Assembly (NCBI GenBank): GCA_947247005.1
Contig: OX365955.1
Coordinates: 8,938,001 to 9,002,000 of the forward strand
Length of the DNA stretch: 64,000 nt
Origin: Spisula solida
Taxonomy: Eukaryota > Mollusca > Bivalvia > Venerida > Mactridae
Direction of reading: 5' to 3'
How positions within the stretch are numbered: the first letter of the stretch is position 1; every line of letters starts with the position of its first letter. The position numbers and the translations under genes are program-made. Below are positions 25,256 to 37,700 of this stretch, piece by piece. The notes beneath the pieces were generated by a model. The model did no database searches, was not told the origin of the DNA, and worked only from the letters and a program-made list of their open reading frames with translations.

Positions 25256-25510
25256 TTTGGCCTAAATATTATGCCTATAAGCATTGTCACAAAGTTTGAA
25301 GATGATCGGATGAAAACTGTTTGCGTTAGAGTACATACAAGGCCAATTTTATACTTATTTGGTAATAAAAGGCTAATAACCAAATAAGGCCTTGTCCGAT
25401 TTGGCCTATAATCGAACTTGGCCTAGATATTATGCTCATAAGCATTGTCACAAAGTTTAAAGACGATCAGATGAAAAATGTTTGCGTTAGAGCACAGACA
25501 AGGCCAAACT
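25256..25510 (+). repeat. Direct repeat pair, about 85 bp units, 167 bp apart
   Basis: TTTGGCCTAAATATTATGCC (25256) and its variant TTGGCCTAGATATTATGCTC (about 25422) each continue through TAAGCATTGTCACAAAGTTT, GATGAAAA and TTTGCGTTAGAG to CAAGGCCAA. The second copy runs directly into the 26 bp minisatellite. Confidence 0.8.
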
Positions 25511-25514
25511 CGAG

Positions 25515-25765
25515 GTAATAGAAGACTTCAACAATGGGAGACAACCGAAGACATCAACAAAACGAGACAATCAAAGGCTTTGAACACCAAAGTGAGACAA
25601 GCAGAGGCTTCAAACACTCGAAGGTTTCAACAAAGGGAGACAATCGAAGGCTTCAATAAAGTGAGACAATTGTAGGCTTCAACAAAGGGAGACAATCGAA
25701 GGCTTCAATAAAGTGAGACAATTGTAGGCTTCAACAAAGGGAGACAATCGAAGGCTTCATAATAG
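25515..25765. repeat. 26 bp minisatellite, about 9-10 copies
   Basis: The unit is close to GAGACAATCGAAGGCTTCAA plus CAAAGG or TAAAGT. The last units form a higher-order pair (CGAAGG and TGTAGG types), a 52 bp dimer repeated at least twice. The frame read through it is repeat-derived. Confidence 0.9.
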
Positions 25766-25779
25766 AGACGATCCTTGTA

Positions 25780-26350
25780 TCTGTGTTTGAGACCAAACGT
25801 TCATTTAAAAGTACTGATGTCATCAAATAATACAGTAATAACATGCACATGTACATGCACTTCAAAATGTACCGTTATTAGATAAATACATGTGAATACA
25901 CGCCCATGCTACATACCACACTTACAATTAAATAACAATTTCGTGCAGTATGTAAATGCTATGATTGTGCATTTAGGGATTGTAATGTTTGGTAATGTGT
26001 TTTCTGAATTGTTGTTTTAATATAAATTTTATTACAAAATAAGCACCAGTGCATGTTACTTGTATACGAAATGCATCTACATATCTTGGTCTACCACATT
26101 TTATGACAAATTATACATAATGTACTTAATGTTCCACTGATTATTTTTAATTACCAGTTCATAATTAATTGTCATTCTTAGAAGTACACCAATTATTGTT
26201 TTTTGAAGTACCTGGTACTTGTATGATGACGTAACATGTACTTTTATTTTAGATACGGTTACTTTGCAAGGGTTAGTGTAGGAAAGAAAATGGTATCTTA
26301 AAGACCCACATCCTACTACTAGCGGATTATATACTGCAAACGTGTTGAAT
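25780..26350. other. No gene recognised
   Basis: AT-rich spacer between the minisatellite and the SINE; nothing supported. Confidence 0.4.
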
Positions 26351-26353
26351 TTG

Positions 26354-26495
26354 TGGCCTCCGTAGCTCAATGGTTAGCGCGCTTGCCGTCTAATCTGACG
26401 ACCCGGGTTCAAATCCGGGTGGTGGCACACATATATGCCTGCCATATTTCAGCATAAAGCTGACTGGCAAATAAAGGCTATGCTCGGCTTTTTTA
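26354..26495 (+). mobile_element. tRNA-derived SINE, family Q, copy 1
   Basis: The head at 26356-26426 folds as a damaged tRNA. The acceptor arms GCCTCCG and TGGTGGC pair with one mismatch, TAGCTCAATGGTTAG is the A box, GGTTCAAATCC is the B box, and the T stem has one G-G mismatch. The anticodon stem does not pair, so this is not a working tRNA. The body CATATATGCCTGCCATATTT, GCTGACTGGCAAAT and AAAGGCTATG...CTCGGCTT is shared with the inverted copy at 29008-29163, so it is a retroposon family. Confidence 0.85.
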
Positions 26496-26499
26496 AAAA

Positions 26500-26845
26500 A
26501 TTGCTTCGATGTTCGTTTTCAAAGAAGAAGGCCTTCTTGTGCCATCGATTGCTAACACATCGACCGTCTAAAATAAATAGCTATCCAATCGAAAATGGTC
26601 AACAACAACTAAAAACCTGACATTTTGTCGGCATTTCATTATTTTTCATTATTCGTAACCTTTGAGTAGACTAAATAATGTATGTGCAGAACATTTATAT
26701 ATACATGTACTAGCGAATGTGTCCATGGAAATACGATATCTTAATATAATACCATTAGGTGTCTAAATCAATGACGATTAAAAACTGTTTGGTGAGCGTT
26801 TCGTTGTTTCGAGACTATTAGAATACTTACATTGACAATGTAAAC
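26500..26845. other. No gene recognised
   Basis: Spacer; a short frame continues out of the SINE with no support. Confidence 0.35.
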
Positions 26846-26846
26846 T

Positions 26847-27090
26847 AGTCTGGCAACCCGACTATAGGTAAATATCCAACTTGGGTAGCTAAACGGGGGG
26901 ATTAACTGTATAAACCCTATGGTTAAAGTACATAAACATGCATAACCTAGAAATACACCTATAGATAATATTTTGTCAATCAATTATCAAAACTTTTTTT
27001 CAATTTTAGCTATATTTCATCTTGGGCTTGGTGCAAAGTAAAAACAGTTGATGAACGAGTAGATATATGAGTAGCCTCCTTTAATTAAAT
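26847..27090 (+). repeat. Dispersed repeat family R, copy 1
   Basis: It shares TAGTCTGGC, CCGACTA.GGTAA, TCAATCAATTATCA.AAC, TTTCAATTTTAGCTA, TGGGCTTG and TGCAAAG with 28795-28965 and 30150-30440, in the same order and orientation. Confidence 0.6.
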
Positions 27091-27094
27091 GTAA

Positions 27095-28790
27095 CGGTCG
27101 ATGAATACTTTAAAGAAGGTAATTTGATTAATATGCATACTTTATAAACCTTGTAGATTGTCATTAGAGTAGAATGACACTATGTAAGTTCAACAAATCA
27201 CCTCTAGTGGTGAGCTAGCTTTTCACTGACGGCATTTGTTGGTGTCTGTCCGTCCGGCCCGTTACATACACATAGGGTCTGTAAAGACAGACTAAATGTA
27301 ACCCTCTGTCCATTCCTGCCACTGTGTAAATATCGTATTTATTTTCATTTCAAACAAAAGGTAAGACGATGTAGGGATTGCGTCTTTAAAGTCCAGGACT
27401 TAATTGTGTCTACAAACTTTTGAAAAGTACATTCTCTGGGAAAACACTCATTGCGTGGACGTAATTACCGCTGGTGGCATTTAAAGCAAAGTGTTATGTA
27501 CTTGTATGCTTAATGGTATATTAAACATTTGCGTTTTTGAATTGATTTAGTCGGCTAAACGTTCGGTGTCAGCCAGATTTATGCTTATTGGATAACATAC
27601 AGGAAGCATTCATGCAGAGTGCTCGTAACGTTGATAAGACGCGTGTGTGTTTTAAATTCCAACCCAGTGACATTCTGCCCAGTGAAGCAGCAGGCTGTTA
27701 TTAAATAGCGTGATGTAGGTTCTTTAAGAACAATATAATATCAACTAAACGATATAGGGCACTAGGTGGTTGAAGCTTGCCCGGGTACTCCATACCCTAA
27801 GGTACAGTTTTATCAAAGCACTTAAGGAAATCTTAAACTTATGTCCTAATTAAAAATAAATCTTTAACAACTACAAATTGTGTTAAATGGATCTGCAATA
27901 TTAACAATGATTCTGTCATGCACTTCACAAAACCATACTAGCCCCAAGTTTATATTGGTCAAAGCAGTATAAGGACTTTAAATTTGAGCGTAAGTTTAAG
28001 ATAGCCATAAGTTCTTTGATAAAACAGTACCCTGGCTTATAAATTATACCATGCCTTCAAGGGAGCATACAATGAGAGTAGATCTAGTTATAATTGATTG
28101 CTTGTAAATTTTACCATGACTACATGGATTGATATTGGGATCAGGGGTCATCTTTGACCTATTTCACAATTTTATTGTATTGCCATATAATTTATGTTCC
28201 AAAATAAATCTTTAAATGTTTAATTCTTGCCAAAAAGTTAAATATATTTTACCACATCATACAGTACCCGACGAAAATAAGTATACATTTGCAAAATCAA
28301 ACTTGTTAAATTATTCCATACCTGCTTATCAGACGCTTAACTTGATACTTATTTCTAAAACTACAGTAACTACTAAATGACTAAAAACGGAGAAAGAAAT
28401 AAATATGAAGTTACCTTTCAGGCCGAACAAAAAATCTGTTATTTTTTGCAAGGGTACAAATCAATGTAAAGTATTTACACTTAATAAACAAAGATAGTCC
28501 TTGTCTTTAAAAATATTGTTGCTTCACTGTTCTTCAAATAGAATTATTACAGACGAGTAAATGAAGAAATAATCTCTATATACTTATCTTTTGTGGGCAG
28601 TGTATAATGTCACTGTTATTTATTGGACTTACGAAAAACATCTACCTGCTGGACATATTGATTTCACGAATTTCATATCCCTTAATGCTAAACCCCAGAC
28701 CGAGCGATGATTAAATGGTAACCATGTCATTATTCAACTAGCAGGAGGTTCACATACCGACCATATCAGAACCGATATAAAATCATTATG
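27095..28790. other. No gene recognised
   Basis: About 1.7 kb of AT-rich DNA. I checked both strands for long frames and repeat structure and can support none. Confidence 0.4.
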
Positions 28791-28794
28791 GATT

Positions 28795-28965
28795 CTGGCA
28801 AAAACCTAGTCTAGCTACGAACAGATGATATATTGCATCAATCATATATTATAACATATTTTCAATTTAGCTAGATTTGATTTGGGCTTGATTATCCTAT
28901 GTTTAATGATACAAAGGGGGACAATTTCATGAAAGAAGAGTATGCTCATATATACAGGGTATTTA
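28795..28965 (+). repeat. Dispersed repeat family R, copy 2 (uninterrupted)
   Basis: It contains CAATTTAGCTAGATTTGATT followed directly by TGGGCTTGATTATCCTATG, then ACAAAGGGGGACA and TTTCATGAAAGAAGAGTATG. This copy shows the state of the family before the insertion seen at 30237-30356. Confidence 0.65.
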
Positions 28966-29007
28966 GAGATACTACGGAGCTCCGCACGTAATTTCTTTCA
29001 GTTATAT

Positions 29008-29163
29008 ACGATAAGCCGAGCCGAGCACATAGCCTTTATTCATGTATTTGCCAGTCAGCTTTCAACTGAAATATGGCAGGCATATAAGTGCCTCCTAGCG
29101 TATTTGAACCCGGGTCGCCATATTAGACGACAGGCGCGCTTACTATTGAGCTACTGAGGCAAA
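29008..29163 (-). mobile_element. tRNA-derived SINE, family Q, copy 2
   Basis: On the minus strand the head reads GCCTCAGTAGCTCAATAGTA, later GACCCGGGTTCAAATACG, and is followed by TATATGCCTGCCATATTTCA and AAAGCTGACTGGCAAATAC as in copy 1. It is inverted relative to copy 1, 2.6 kb away. Both A and B boxes are recognisable. Confidence 0.85.
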
Positions 29164-29164
29164 A

Positions 29165-29535
29165 CCTATGACATAACACAACTATTGGTAGAAAAAATAT
29201 GAAAACATTCATCATGACGTTAGTGCAAAATATGATTGAACTAGAATTAACGGTTTGTTTATTCGATGTGAATTCACGACGTCTCCTGAATGTTCAACTT
29301 GTAATGATTATTTACACATATAATTCAGTTTCCCATCAGGGCCACCGTTTCAAAAGAATGAGGTCTTTCTGTATACTTTTTATTTATAAAACTTATGGGC
29401 GCTTGTTTAGGTGTGATGTAAATAAAGGGATCTCTGGGAAATATCAGAAACACGTGACCTGGGAATTCCAGGCCACGGGAAACAGAACATTTCACTGAGT
29501 GTTATTGGTTTATTAGTCTGGCTTACGACTTTCTA
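29165..29535. other. Open frame without recognisable family
   Basis: A 99-codon plus-strand frame (29199-29498) has no domain, signal or splice context I can recognise. It lies between a SINE and a MITE. I regard it as chance. Confidence 0.3.
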
Positions 29536-29539
29536 TATA

Positions 29540-29726
29540 CAGTACAACCTCTCCAGAGTGGCCCTCTGTAGAGCAACAACCTCTCTATAACAACACACTT
29601 CATTTAGAATTTCCGTAAGCTGATAATTACTACTAGTATTAATATAACCTCTGTAGAGCTACAACCTCGATACAATGACCAATATTTGTTGTTCCACAAG
29701 GGTGTTGCTCTACAGAGGTTGAACTG
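29540..29726. mobile_element. TA-flanked MITE, 187 bp
   Basis: The left end CAGTACAACCTCTCCAGAG is matched by the right end CTCTACAGAGGTTGAACTG, with TA directly outside both ends (29538-29539 and 29727-29728). Subterminal CCTCTGTAGAGCAACA motifs occur several times in both orientations. The CAGT-CCTCT ends resemble pogo-type Tc1/mariner MITEs as a class; the exact family is not identified. Confidence 0.85.
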
Positions 29727-30149
29727 TATTTTATCACCCACTAGTATAATTATGTATAGCACGGATTATTATATATAAATTTCCGCAAGCAAATCGTGCA
29801 CAATCGGTCCTCGGTAGATTTTTTTTTATTACACGTCGAACATTTCATGATAACGTTACTGACCGCTTATGAAAACAAACAACCGGGATTATAAATATGG
29901 ACAAGATGTCAGCTGTTAAATTATGCTAATACAAGGTCGAGGATCATGTCAAATTATCTGTACTATACGTAGAAGTTATCTACCAAAGTCGCCTCTTCAC
30001 ATATCAAATATACAAAATTGAAAATGGTCTGATGGTCGAAATAATGGCTGGTCTTTGCAGACAAGTTAATTTAGTAAATAGTAGTATTTGTTCTCAGGTG
30101 GGCTTTAATATATGCTGTGCAATATAACGCTTAGGGTATACGGGTATAC

Positions 30150-30440
30150 TGATAGTCTGGCTACCGACTAGGTAATATACTAAATCAATCAATTATCATA
30201 ACTTAATTTTTCAATTTTTGATAGCTAGATTCATTTAATTGGAGAATAAGGATAGCCAATCATATTCTCTGTTACTGACCAGAGGTTAATATGCTGTGAT
30301 CTGATTGGTTGTCATTATCCTTAAGTCAAGAAAAATCAATATTGAACACCACCCCTGGGCTTGATTATCTATCTATGTTTTAGGGTGCAAAGGGACATAC
30401 TTTCATGAGAAAAGAGTAGACTCATGAGTTATCTCTTATA
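30150..30440 (+). repeat. Dispersed repeat family R, copy 3, interrupted
   Basis: The left part (AGTCTGGCTACCGACTAGGT, ATCAATTATCATAACTT, GCTAGATTCATTT) and the right part (GGGCTTGATTATCTATC, CAAAGGGACA, TTTCATGAGAAAAGAGTA) match the uninterrupted copy at 28795-28965 but are separated by about 120 bases of inverted-repeat sequence. Confidence 0.7.
30237..30356. mobile_element. MITE family S, copy 1, nested in repeat R
   Basis: The inverted arms are AATAAGGATAGCCAATCATAT and GATCTGATTGGTTGTCATTATCC, and the end TCAATATTGAACACCACCCC is shared with 34494-34643. The boundaries are set by comparison with the uninterrupted repeat R copy. Confidence 0.75.
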
Positions 30441-30444
30441 AATA

Positions 30445-33400
30445 TACAGAGGGCATGTGCAGACAGACTAGTATACAGACGAACACTTTCACTAGCGTTA
30501 TTATAATACCAATGTAAGCTTATCTAACTCCTAGGTGGTATGTTTATAAATGAACGTATTGTTTAACATGCCTTTATTTTATAAAAACATATTTTAGCAG
30601 CTTAACATTCATTGGATTGTAAACGTTTAAACAAACAGCAAACTAGATCTATATATTAATAATAGTTTACATGTTTTGCACCGGTTATGATGACCTCAAA
30701 CACTATGCACATTAAAATACGACTGGCACTTTTTATAACAGTAGTATTCACGTAAACAAACAAATAACAAAAACATCAACAAATCTACATAATTTGTATG
30801 AATCAACACTGACATTTTCAACAGGCAAAAACATTTGCATTTGTAATATAATTTCGTTGAAATTGGTATATTTTCCGAGAAAATCAATCCAAAGTTTTAG
30901 TTAGACGTCGGCGTCTAGGATAAGTTCTGTGTGATTGGATGAGCCATCGTGACGTAATTAACTGTCTGTTGGAAATACCCACACTTTTGATTCGAAAAAG
31001 ATGGCACACCATGCACTTTCGGCGGTTTAAAAACATAAATAATATTTCAGAGAAAAGAAACTATAGTTGTATTACTAGGAATAAGACAGAGTGCAAGGCT
31101 TGAAAGTAACTTATTTTTCATAGTGGCCAAAAGGACAAGCAGCTTACATAACATGCTGGCCCAACAGAATTCCAGGTTGTCCTTCAGACTTTTGAGCAAT
31201 TAAACAATAACATTTTTCTTACAGTGCAACTTCATTTTACTATGTTATGTTTTACCTTGAATGGTTATGAGATTTCATTCAACAATTTCCATTATAAATC
31301 AGTTTACATGTTCTCTTTAAAAAACGATTTGGTCCTGTTTAAAAAATATATGTTCTTGGAAATGTTCTGTGGTTAATGGGACCACCTACATTCCAAGAGT
31401 CAGTAGTCCTACATGAAAACTATTGGTCTCTGACCAGCGGACCAGTGTTAGTGTCGAGCCATGCAAGTGTCTTTCATTCTAATCCTTTTCCATAAACAGT
31501 TGTTATTGTATAGCAAATTGAATGTATGCTGTTTTATATTGGGAAATAAATATGTTTAAACTAAACGTCATGTACCAAATTCCTGTAACCTTTCTTGCCA
31601 CTACATCCAATATATGAAGTTGACACGCGTGTCGTAATCGTTGCGAGGGTTTCGAGTAGTCAATTAATTCGAGGCGTTGTTCCAAACCTCTAGTAGGTTC
31701 TTCTCTGGGGTCATTTTACCGATCCGTCAAAATTGGTATTACCGGTGACTGTGACGCTTCATCTTGTCGTTTTGTGCAGCACCCTGTGAAACCGCGGGAA
31801 ATTTAGGTATCACAGGGTGCAGGAAAAAAGGTCAAGCTGCTGAAAAGATCTTAATATATTTCATGGAAAGCGAATAATTTACCCCTCAGCGTGGCGTATA
31901 TTTCATAGAAATCGATGAAGAAGTAAAATACTTATGGCTGTTTTTGTTGTCCAATGTTGACAAATTTTGGCTTGGACCTGTAGGCAAAAGTCACGTGGTA
32001 TTGCTACACTGTCTAAATTATGCGTTCAAAAGTTGTCAGTTATTCTCAGATGGACAGGAAAATACTGTAAGCACTGCTCAATTGTAATTTGTTCATATGT
32101 ACATGCTATAAAGTTTTGATTATATGTGTTTTGTCATTTATTGATATTATGTTATGTGTTTATTTAACAATGTTAAACCGGTCATTCATGTTAAGCCACT
32201 CAACAAGGGTGACCACGTTACAACAAATATTACATCTGTTATATATTTTCCCTGGCCTCTCATAACTTATAATATGAACTAACAATCATGTATACACCTG
32301 TTAAACTGTTGAATGAAATTCCGCGTAAAAGGCGGACACAGACTAGTTTGGAGCTATCATTACTGAACGATGTACTCATAATATTTCATCTGTCACACGT
32401 CCGTTACTTGTAGAAACTTCACATAACTGGGTGACATATTAAATACTCAAAAATAGTTTCCACGTACGCGTACACGTTACATTCATGGTACGTTCACATA
32501 TACATGTGTGGTCAGTATGGTATTTGCTAAACATGAGTCCGGTCTATAAACATAGCATCCGTTTGTCCTGTATGTTTATTCTTAGAAAATCTGGCCTAAC
32601 CATAACATAATTTTCTAAGGAATTTGTTTGTTTAAAATACTGATTCAATAATAGAAATCATATATGAGAAGTCAACACGGGTGCAAACAACCTTCAGCCT
32701 AAATCCCACTTTTTTGTCTCGGCGATGTATTCCCAATTGAAATTAATGAGCATTCTTGACATCGGGAACAGGTTCCTCGTGTTCTGGGTGAAGTTTCGGC
32801 ATGTGATGAGACAGTTTGTGATATCAAAAGGAGTTGTGATGAATCGGGTAGACGGAAGAAATCGGGAGAACGTGACCAATGTGGAATTCCTCAGTGGAAC
32901 CTAGGCTTTAACAATGGGAAAGGACGGGCAGTTGACATAACCAGTCAGAGACTAACATAGCCTGCCCAACTCGGTAATCGCCGCGACCAGCCTCATCCGG
33001 GGTTAGACTAGTACCTAAGTTCGATTTCTCAGTCGTTAAATATTGTAAAAATCAAAATTTTTCGCCAGGTCAATATTTTGCGAATATGTCATTCTGGAGA
33101 AGTCCGCGAGGTTAACTGTTCGCGATTTTTAGACTTCAGAAATAGAATATTATGTGTTTCACTGCCGATGTTTAAGTTCACAATCATATATTTTCGCGAA
33201 CTCATCGATCTTTCGAATAAAGCGAAAATAAACATCTCGCGAAAAGTTCGGATTGTGCCGACCAATATTTGAACGGGTAACAGCCTACATCGCGGTGTCA
33301 GTCAACCACATGCTTATTCAGTTCAACTTATGAGAGATTGGACGTAAGTATACCGTAGAAGTATAACCTACATACATTACATTTTATTTACGTACCTACT

Positions 33401-34490
33401 CGAAATCGATCGGTATCCAATTTTCCCACATATTATGCTAATCACTTTCACTATCACTGTCCGGAATCCAATGCTATATCTATTTCCATATATAGCTGAT
33501 TCAGCAATTCTGCGATGCAAACACGTTTTCCAGTTTAACACGTTTTCGAAGAACATTAATATAATTTACACTTTTGAAATCGTACGTATGTAATTTCATA
33601 AAACGTATAAGCAAACCATTACGTTCAGCATTTTTAATTTTGTTTCTCGTGTCTTTTACAGGGGAAACCAAAATTAACCAGATTTTAAATTACAACCCAG
33701 TTTCACATTTTTAGACCACGATCAAAAATGTTCACATATAATTTTAATGTAGGTCTATATGTAATATCACACAGTAGTAACACACTCAGATTTCCTATAA
33801 TTTCCCACGTTTTTGTTTTTCCTTTTTCGTGATTAATTCGATGGTAACGAAACGGTTAAAGTTCAGTTATCAAATCTGTATTAAGAAATCCCCTGTGACT
33901 TTATGGTCTATTAAACTATTACAATAACAAACACATGCCCTCTAGTGAAAGTAGAGGTAATAAACTATGTAGTAATCGACAAAAATACGGTCAGTTAAAC
34001 GAACATTTAAATTATTTTGTAACCAAGATATCTAATTTCATTTTAAACTCTCAGGGGTAACTTTCATTTACGTTCAGTTAAAGGGCAGTTTTATGCATCC
34101 TTTCATGTCTTAAAATTGCAATTTAACTGTGTACACTGAACAAATGTGATCATGATACCGACATCATACTATTTGGGGCATTGGAATACTTATATAGATC
34201 TACAAACGAAAATAGCAAGAAACTGATGTTTGTTAAACACTTATGTCCCATAACAGCCTAATAGACAGTAATACTAAATGTAATGGCGACCTTGACATTT
34301 GACGTACTAACCCCGAAAATAGGGGTCATCTACTGTTGATGACCAACCCCAATGTACAACTTGAGTTATCAAAACCCTGCAGACGTTCAGGACGGTCGAA
34401 AATAGGTAACTTCTAGTTAGACCTGGTTTGACCTGGTTATACATCAGTCCTAATTTAGTTAGATCTGGTCCAACTAAGTTAGTCCTGAAG
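30445..34490. other. No gene recognised
   Basis: About 4 kb without a credible gene. A hairpin of 11-base arms (GCACCCTGTGA...TCACAGGGTGC) lies at about 31780-31826. At about 33040-33260, CGCGAA and TTCGCG motifs are dense, as in the elements near 37.4, 42.6 and 54.7 kb. A G/T-rich mirror of GTTAGACCTGGTTTGACC phrases lies at 34420-34480 and recurs after the next MITE. Confidence 0.4.
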
Positions 34491-34493
34491 TTT

Positions 34494-34643
34494 GACCAGG
34501 GCTGGTATTCGATATTGATCTTATTTAATAAGGATAGCCGATCATATCGCCTCTTACTGACAAAGAGTTTAATATGGTGTGATCCGATTGGTTGTCCTTA
34601 TCCTTAAGTCAAGTAAGATCAATATTCAATACCATCCCTGGTC
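34494..34643. mobile_element. MITE family S, copy 2, 150 bp
   Basis: The ends GACCAGGGCTGGTATTCGAT and ATTCAATACCATCCCTGGTC are reverse complements with two mismatches; the pairing extends through ATATTGATCTTA and AAGGATAGCC/GGTTGTCCTTATCC. It is a better preserved copy of the family inserted at 30237. Confidence 0.85.
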
Positions 34644-35097
34644 TAAGTAAGTTAGACCTGGTTTGACCTTGTTTTGGCAGGTCTTATTTATAGACCCTAA
34701 ATGTACACCATAGGAAACACTTCTCCTGATCCTCGGCTATATAGAGGGTTACAATGAGATGCACTTCTACCGGATATAAACAATCAAGGGAAACCGCGTA
34801 CTGCTTTATAAAAACAGTTGCGGAAATCGTAAATTTGCGTGTTTAAATTTAAATTCTTTATAATTCTTTAACAACTAAGAATTATGATAAAGATGTCAGC
34901 AATACTAAAAAAGATTCAGTTAATGAACTCCTGCAAGACCATATCTGTCTTAATTTGAATTGTAAAAGTAATATACAAAAATGTATTTAAATTAAATTTG
35001 AGCACACGATTAAGACTTTCGTAAGTGCTTTTGTAAAACAGTACACTGGAGAAGATCGGCTGAGGCTAAATACAAACATGGGCTAGGTACATGCTGC

Positions 35098-35155
35098 ATT
35101 GATGGAATCTGGTGAAGGCCGTATATGCGCTAGATAGCACGAAGAAGATTAAGTA
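35098..35155 (+). mobile_element. LINE 3' tail remnant
   Basis: TGGAATCTGGTGAAGGCC, TAGATAGCA.GAAGAA and the repetitive tail AAGTAAGTAAG are shared with the 3' end of the LINE at 46081-46141. Only about 55 bases are present, as in a severely 5'-truncated retroposition or a recombination remnant. Confidence 0.6.
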
Positions 35156-37604
35156 AGTAAGATTAGTCAAACAGTGGTCTAGCTAGACCGTCCGCATCAT
35201 ACTAACGATTAAATAAAAATGGTACCTGTATTTCATTCGCTAGATGTTCAGCTTTTAAAAAGCGAACGTTACCAGTACTTCACTCGCGAATTCTCGTTAA
35301 ATAGCCTCGCGGCGTTGGATACCACCACCATCTATGGTATGTACACACTTTTGCAGAAACAGTTTCACAATCGACCGAATATTAATAAGTAGGTCTACGC
35401 ATAGTATATTAAGATGACATGCGAAAATGTACATGTAAATTTATACTTAATTGCGATTATTACAAGATAACATCCATATTTCGAGACGTGTTTTTTAATT
35501 CCTCATTTGTAGATTTATCTATGAATCGCACACTGTTGGCCTACATTATTGTAAATTGATGTAACAAATAGTATGATGTAACATTTTGGTATGTTCGCGG
35601 CATTGCCTGCATTGGCAGCGGTTTACAAAGATAAAAACATCTCTGATTTAAGGTCCGTCTTGAAGAATCTATCTTAATAAAAGACCGGTAGGATACCTCC
35701 GACTTGAAAAAACACTAAGTTTTTCTGATTCATTCACTGTTTATGAATGTGTTTTTGCTACGTTTCGCCTGTGTCACTTCCGATTTCGCGGTTGACTTCC
35801 GGTTTGACGGAATTTAAGTTTTTAACTGTTATTTTTACAGGAAATGATTTTATCAAAATAAAAAGTCCATTATGTAAATTTCAAACTTAAATATATAATT
35901 TATCAAGAATTTACAGTTGAGAGTTGAAATATGTTTTGAATTGGGATTTTTTTTATTTTTATCGAATTCCAGATTCCTGTGGTGAAAATGGTGCATATTG
36001 ACTACTCCCAATTAAGAAAAACCGATGATAGGACAAGGCATTGATTGTTTTCTGTAAACGATGAAGCATTTTTTTACACTGATTGTTTAATTCCTAAATA
36101 TATGTTTGGCGCGAGACCGGAAATGACGCGAAAATAGAAACACACAGTAAGTATATAATGTAATTTCACGGTACCAAATAAAACCAGTGTACCAGGGCCT
36201 CGTACTTTTCAAACATTAACCAGAGCAAATAACACAGCTGGGGCAAGTTAGATTTGATAAAGAAATATATTAATAATATAAATAATTATATTGCTTATTT
36301 ATACTACGCGAACTTGAATTTCGACGTCATTAGTGAACTATGAAGCTAATGGATGCAAATTTAACGTCTTTTCTAATCAGTTTAATGATTTATATTTGTA
36401 AGATAATCTTTCTATTTAAAACTCATATTGGTTTTCAGTTCGTATAATATAGGGTGTAAGAAAAGTTCGTTACAAACGTTTAGATCTTAATAAATTATCT
36501 ATTTTGTAATTCTTATGCGAGAATGATGTACAAATACAGATTAATATATAAAGAGATTACATCACTATTCTTATCTATTTTTACAGGGATTCGTGAATCC
36601 AAAGGAGTGAGTATTATTTAATAATAATGTATACAGTGGTCATGAACCCGGTGCTGACCCCTTTAAATAAAATCAGTTTGTGAAACTAGGATTATACAAA
36701 TTATACATGTACCTAGCTGAGATACAAATTCCCCAACGAATGGAATTTGGAGAATGAAATTATGTACCACTCTGTACATTGTATAATACTTCTCGAACAA
36801 AGTTGTGTCCGTTTTTTGATAGGAATATAGTTTTCGAGGTCATTTATCCATGTATCTTCCTTGCTTAAGGACTTAACTGGTTTTTTGCTAGGACCTTGCT
36901 AATAAACTGAAACAGAAATTTAAAACTAAGAATTATAATCTATATGCATAAATAATTTCAAGCCATGTTTCATAGCAATTTGTCAATACTTAATAATTAT
37001 GCTTAATGTTTTTTTAAATTAATGCATGTGCACACACCGTTTATAATTGGCGCCAAAACAAAAACACTCATCAATATAATGTTTACATTGACGTGTTTAC
37101 GATGCTTGTATGAAATATTTACAATTTAACTACTAGTAGCTTAATGTTTATAGATATTATATTACGTGTATATATTTTCTATCCAGCTTCAGCTCGTACA
37201 ATAAGCACAATGTATCGCTTTGTGTACATGAATGTAATCAACACGCACATTGAGACATTATGTATTATATATTGTAAATCATTAATATTAGCGGTCGATC
37301 ATTTTGTTTCGGAGCTTCCATGGGTGAACTCGCTCTCTACATTACATTCGCGCGAAATACTTGACATCAGAAATACGCGACAAGGTGTTTCATCACCATT
37401 TTCAACTAAATCCGCGAATTTCCAAACACCAGGAAATGACTTTCACCAAATTTAATTTTCACGAAAATAGGTTGCTTTATACAAAAGTATTTGTAGTCAA
37501 ACACTCCCGCACGTCACAAGTCGAAACTTTCAGAACGATAAACAAATTGAAACCTGTATTGTAGTAGTCACATTTGCAATTATCAGCTCGTTATTTCCCG
37601 TGTA

Positions 37605-37700
37605 TGTATTTTATGCGTTCGACCGAGACAGTCGTAGTGCGTGGTCATTCAGTTTAATCCCTGCCTAATTGACATATGACCTCCGGCTTCGAGGGAGTGT
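37605..37700. repeat. SINE-tail-like segment in duplication copy A
   Basis: GACAGTCGTAGTGCGTG and GACCTCCGGCTTCGAGGGA are shared with the SINE at 58030-58375, and again with 48655-48740 in copy B. Only the tail part is present here. Confidence 0.6.

Noticed and set aside
26356..26426. Functional tRNA gene
   Set aside because: The anticodon stem does not pair, the T stem and acceptor stem each have a mismatch, and a second copy shares a non-tRNA body; it is a SINE head.
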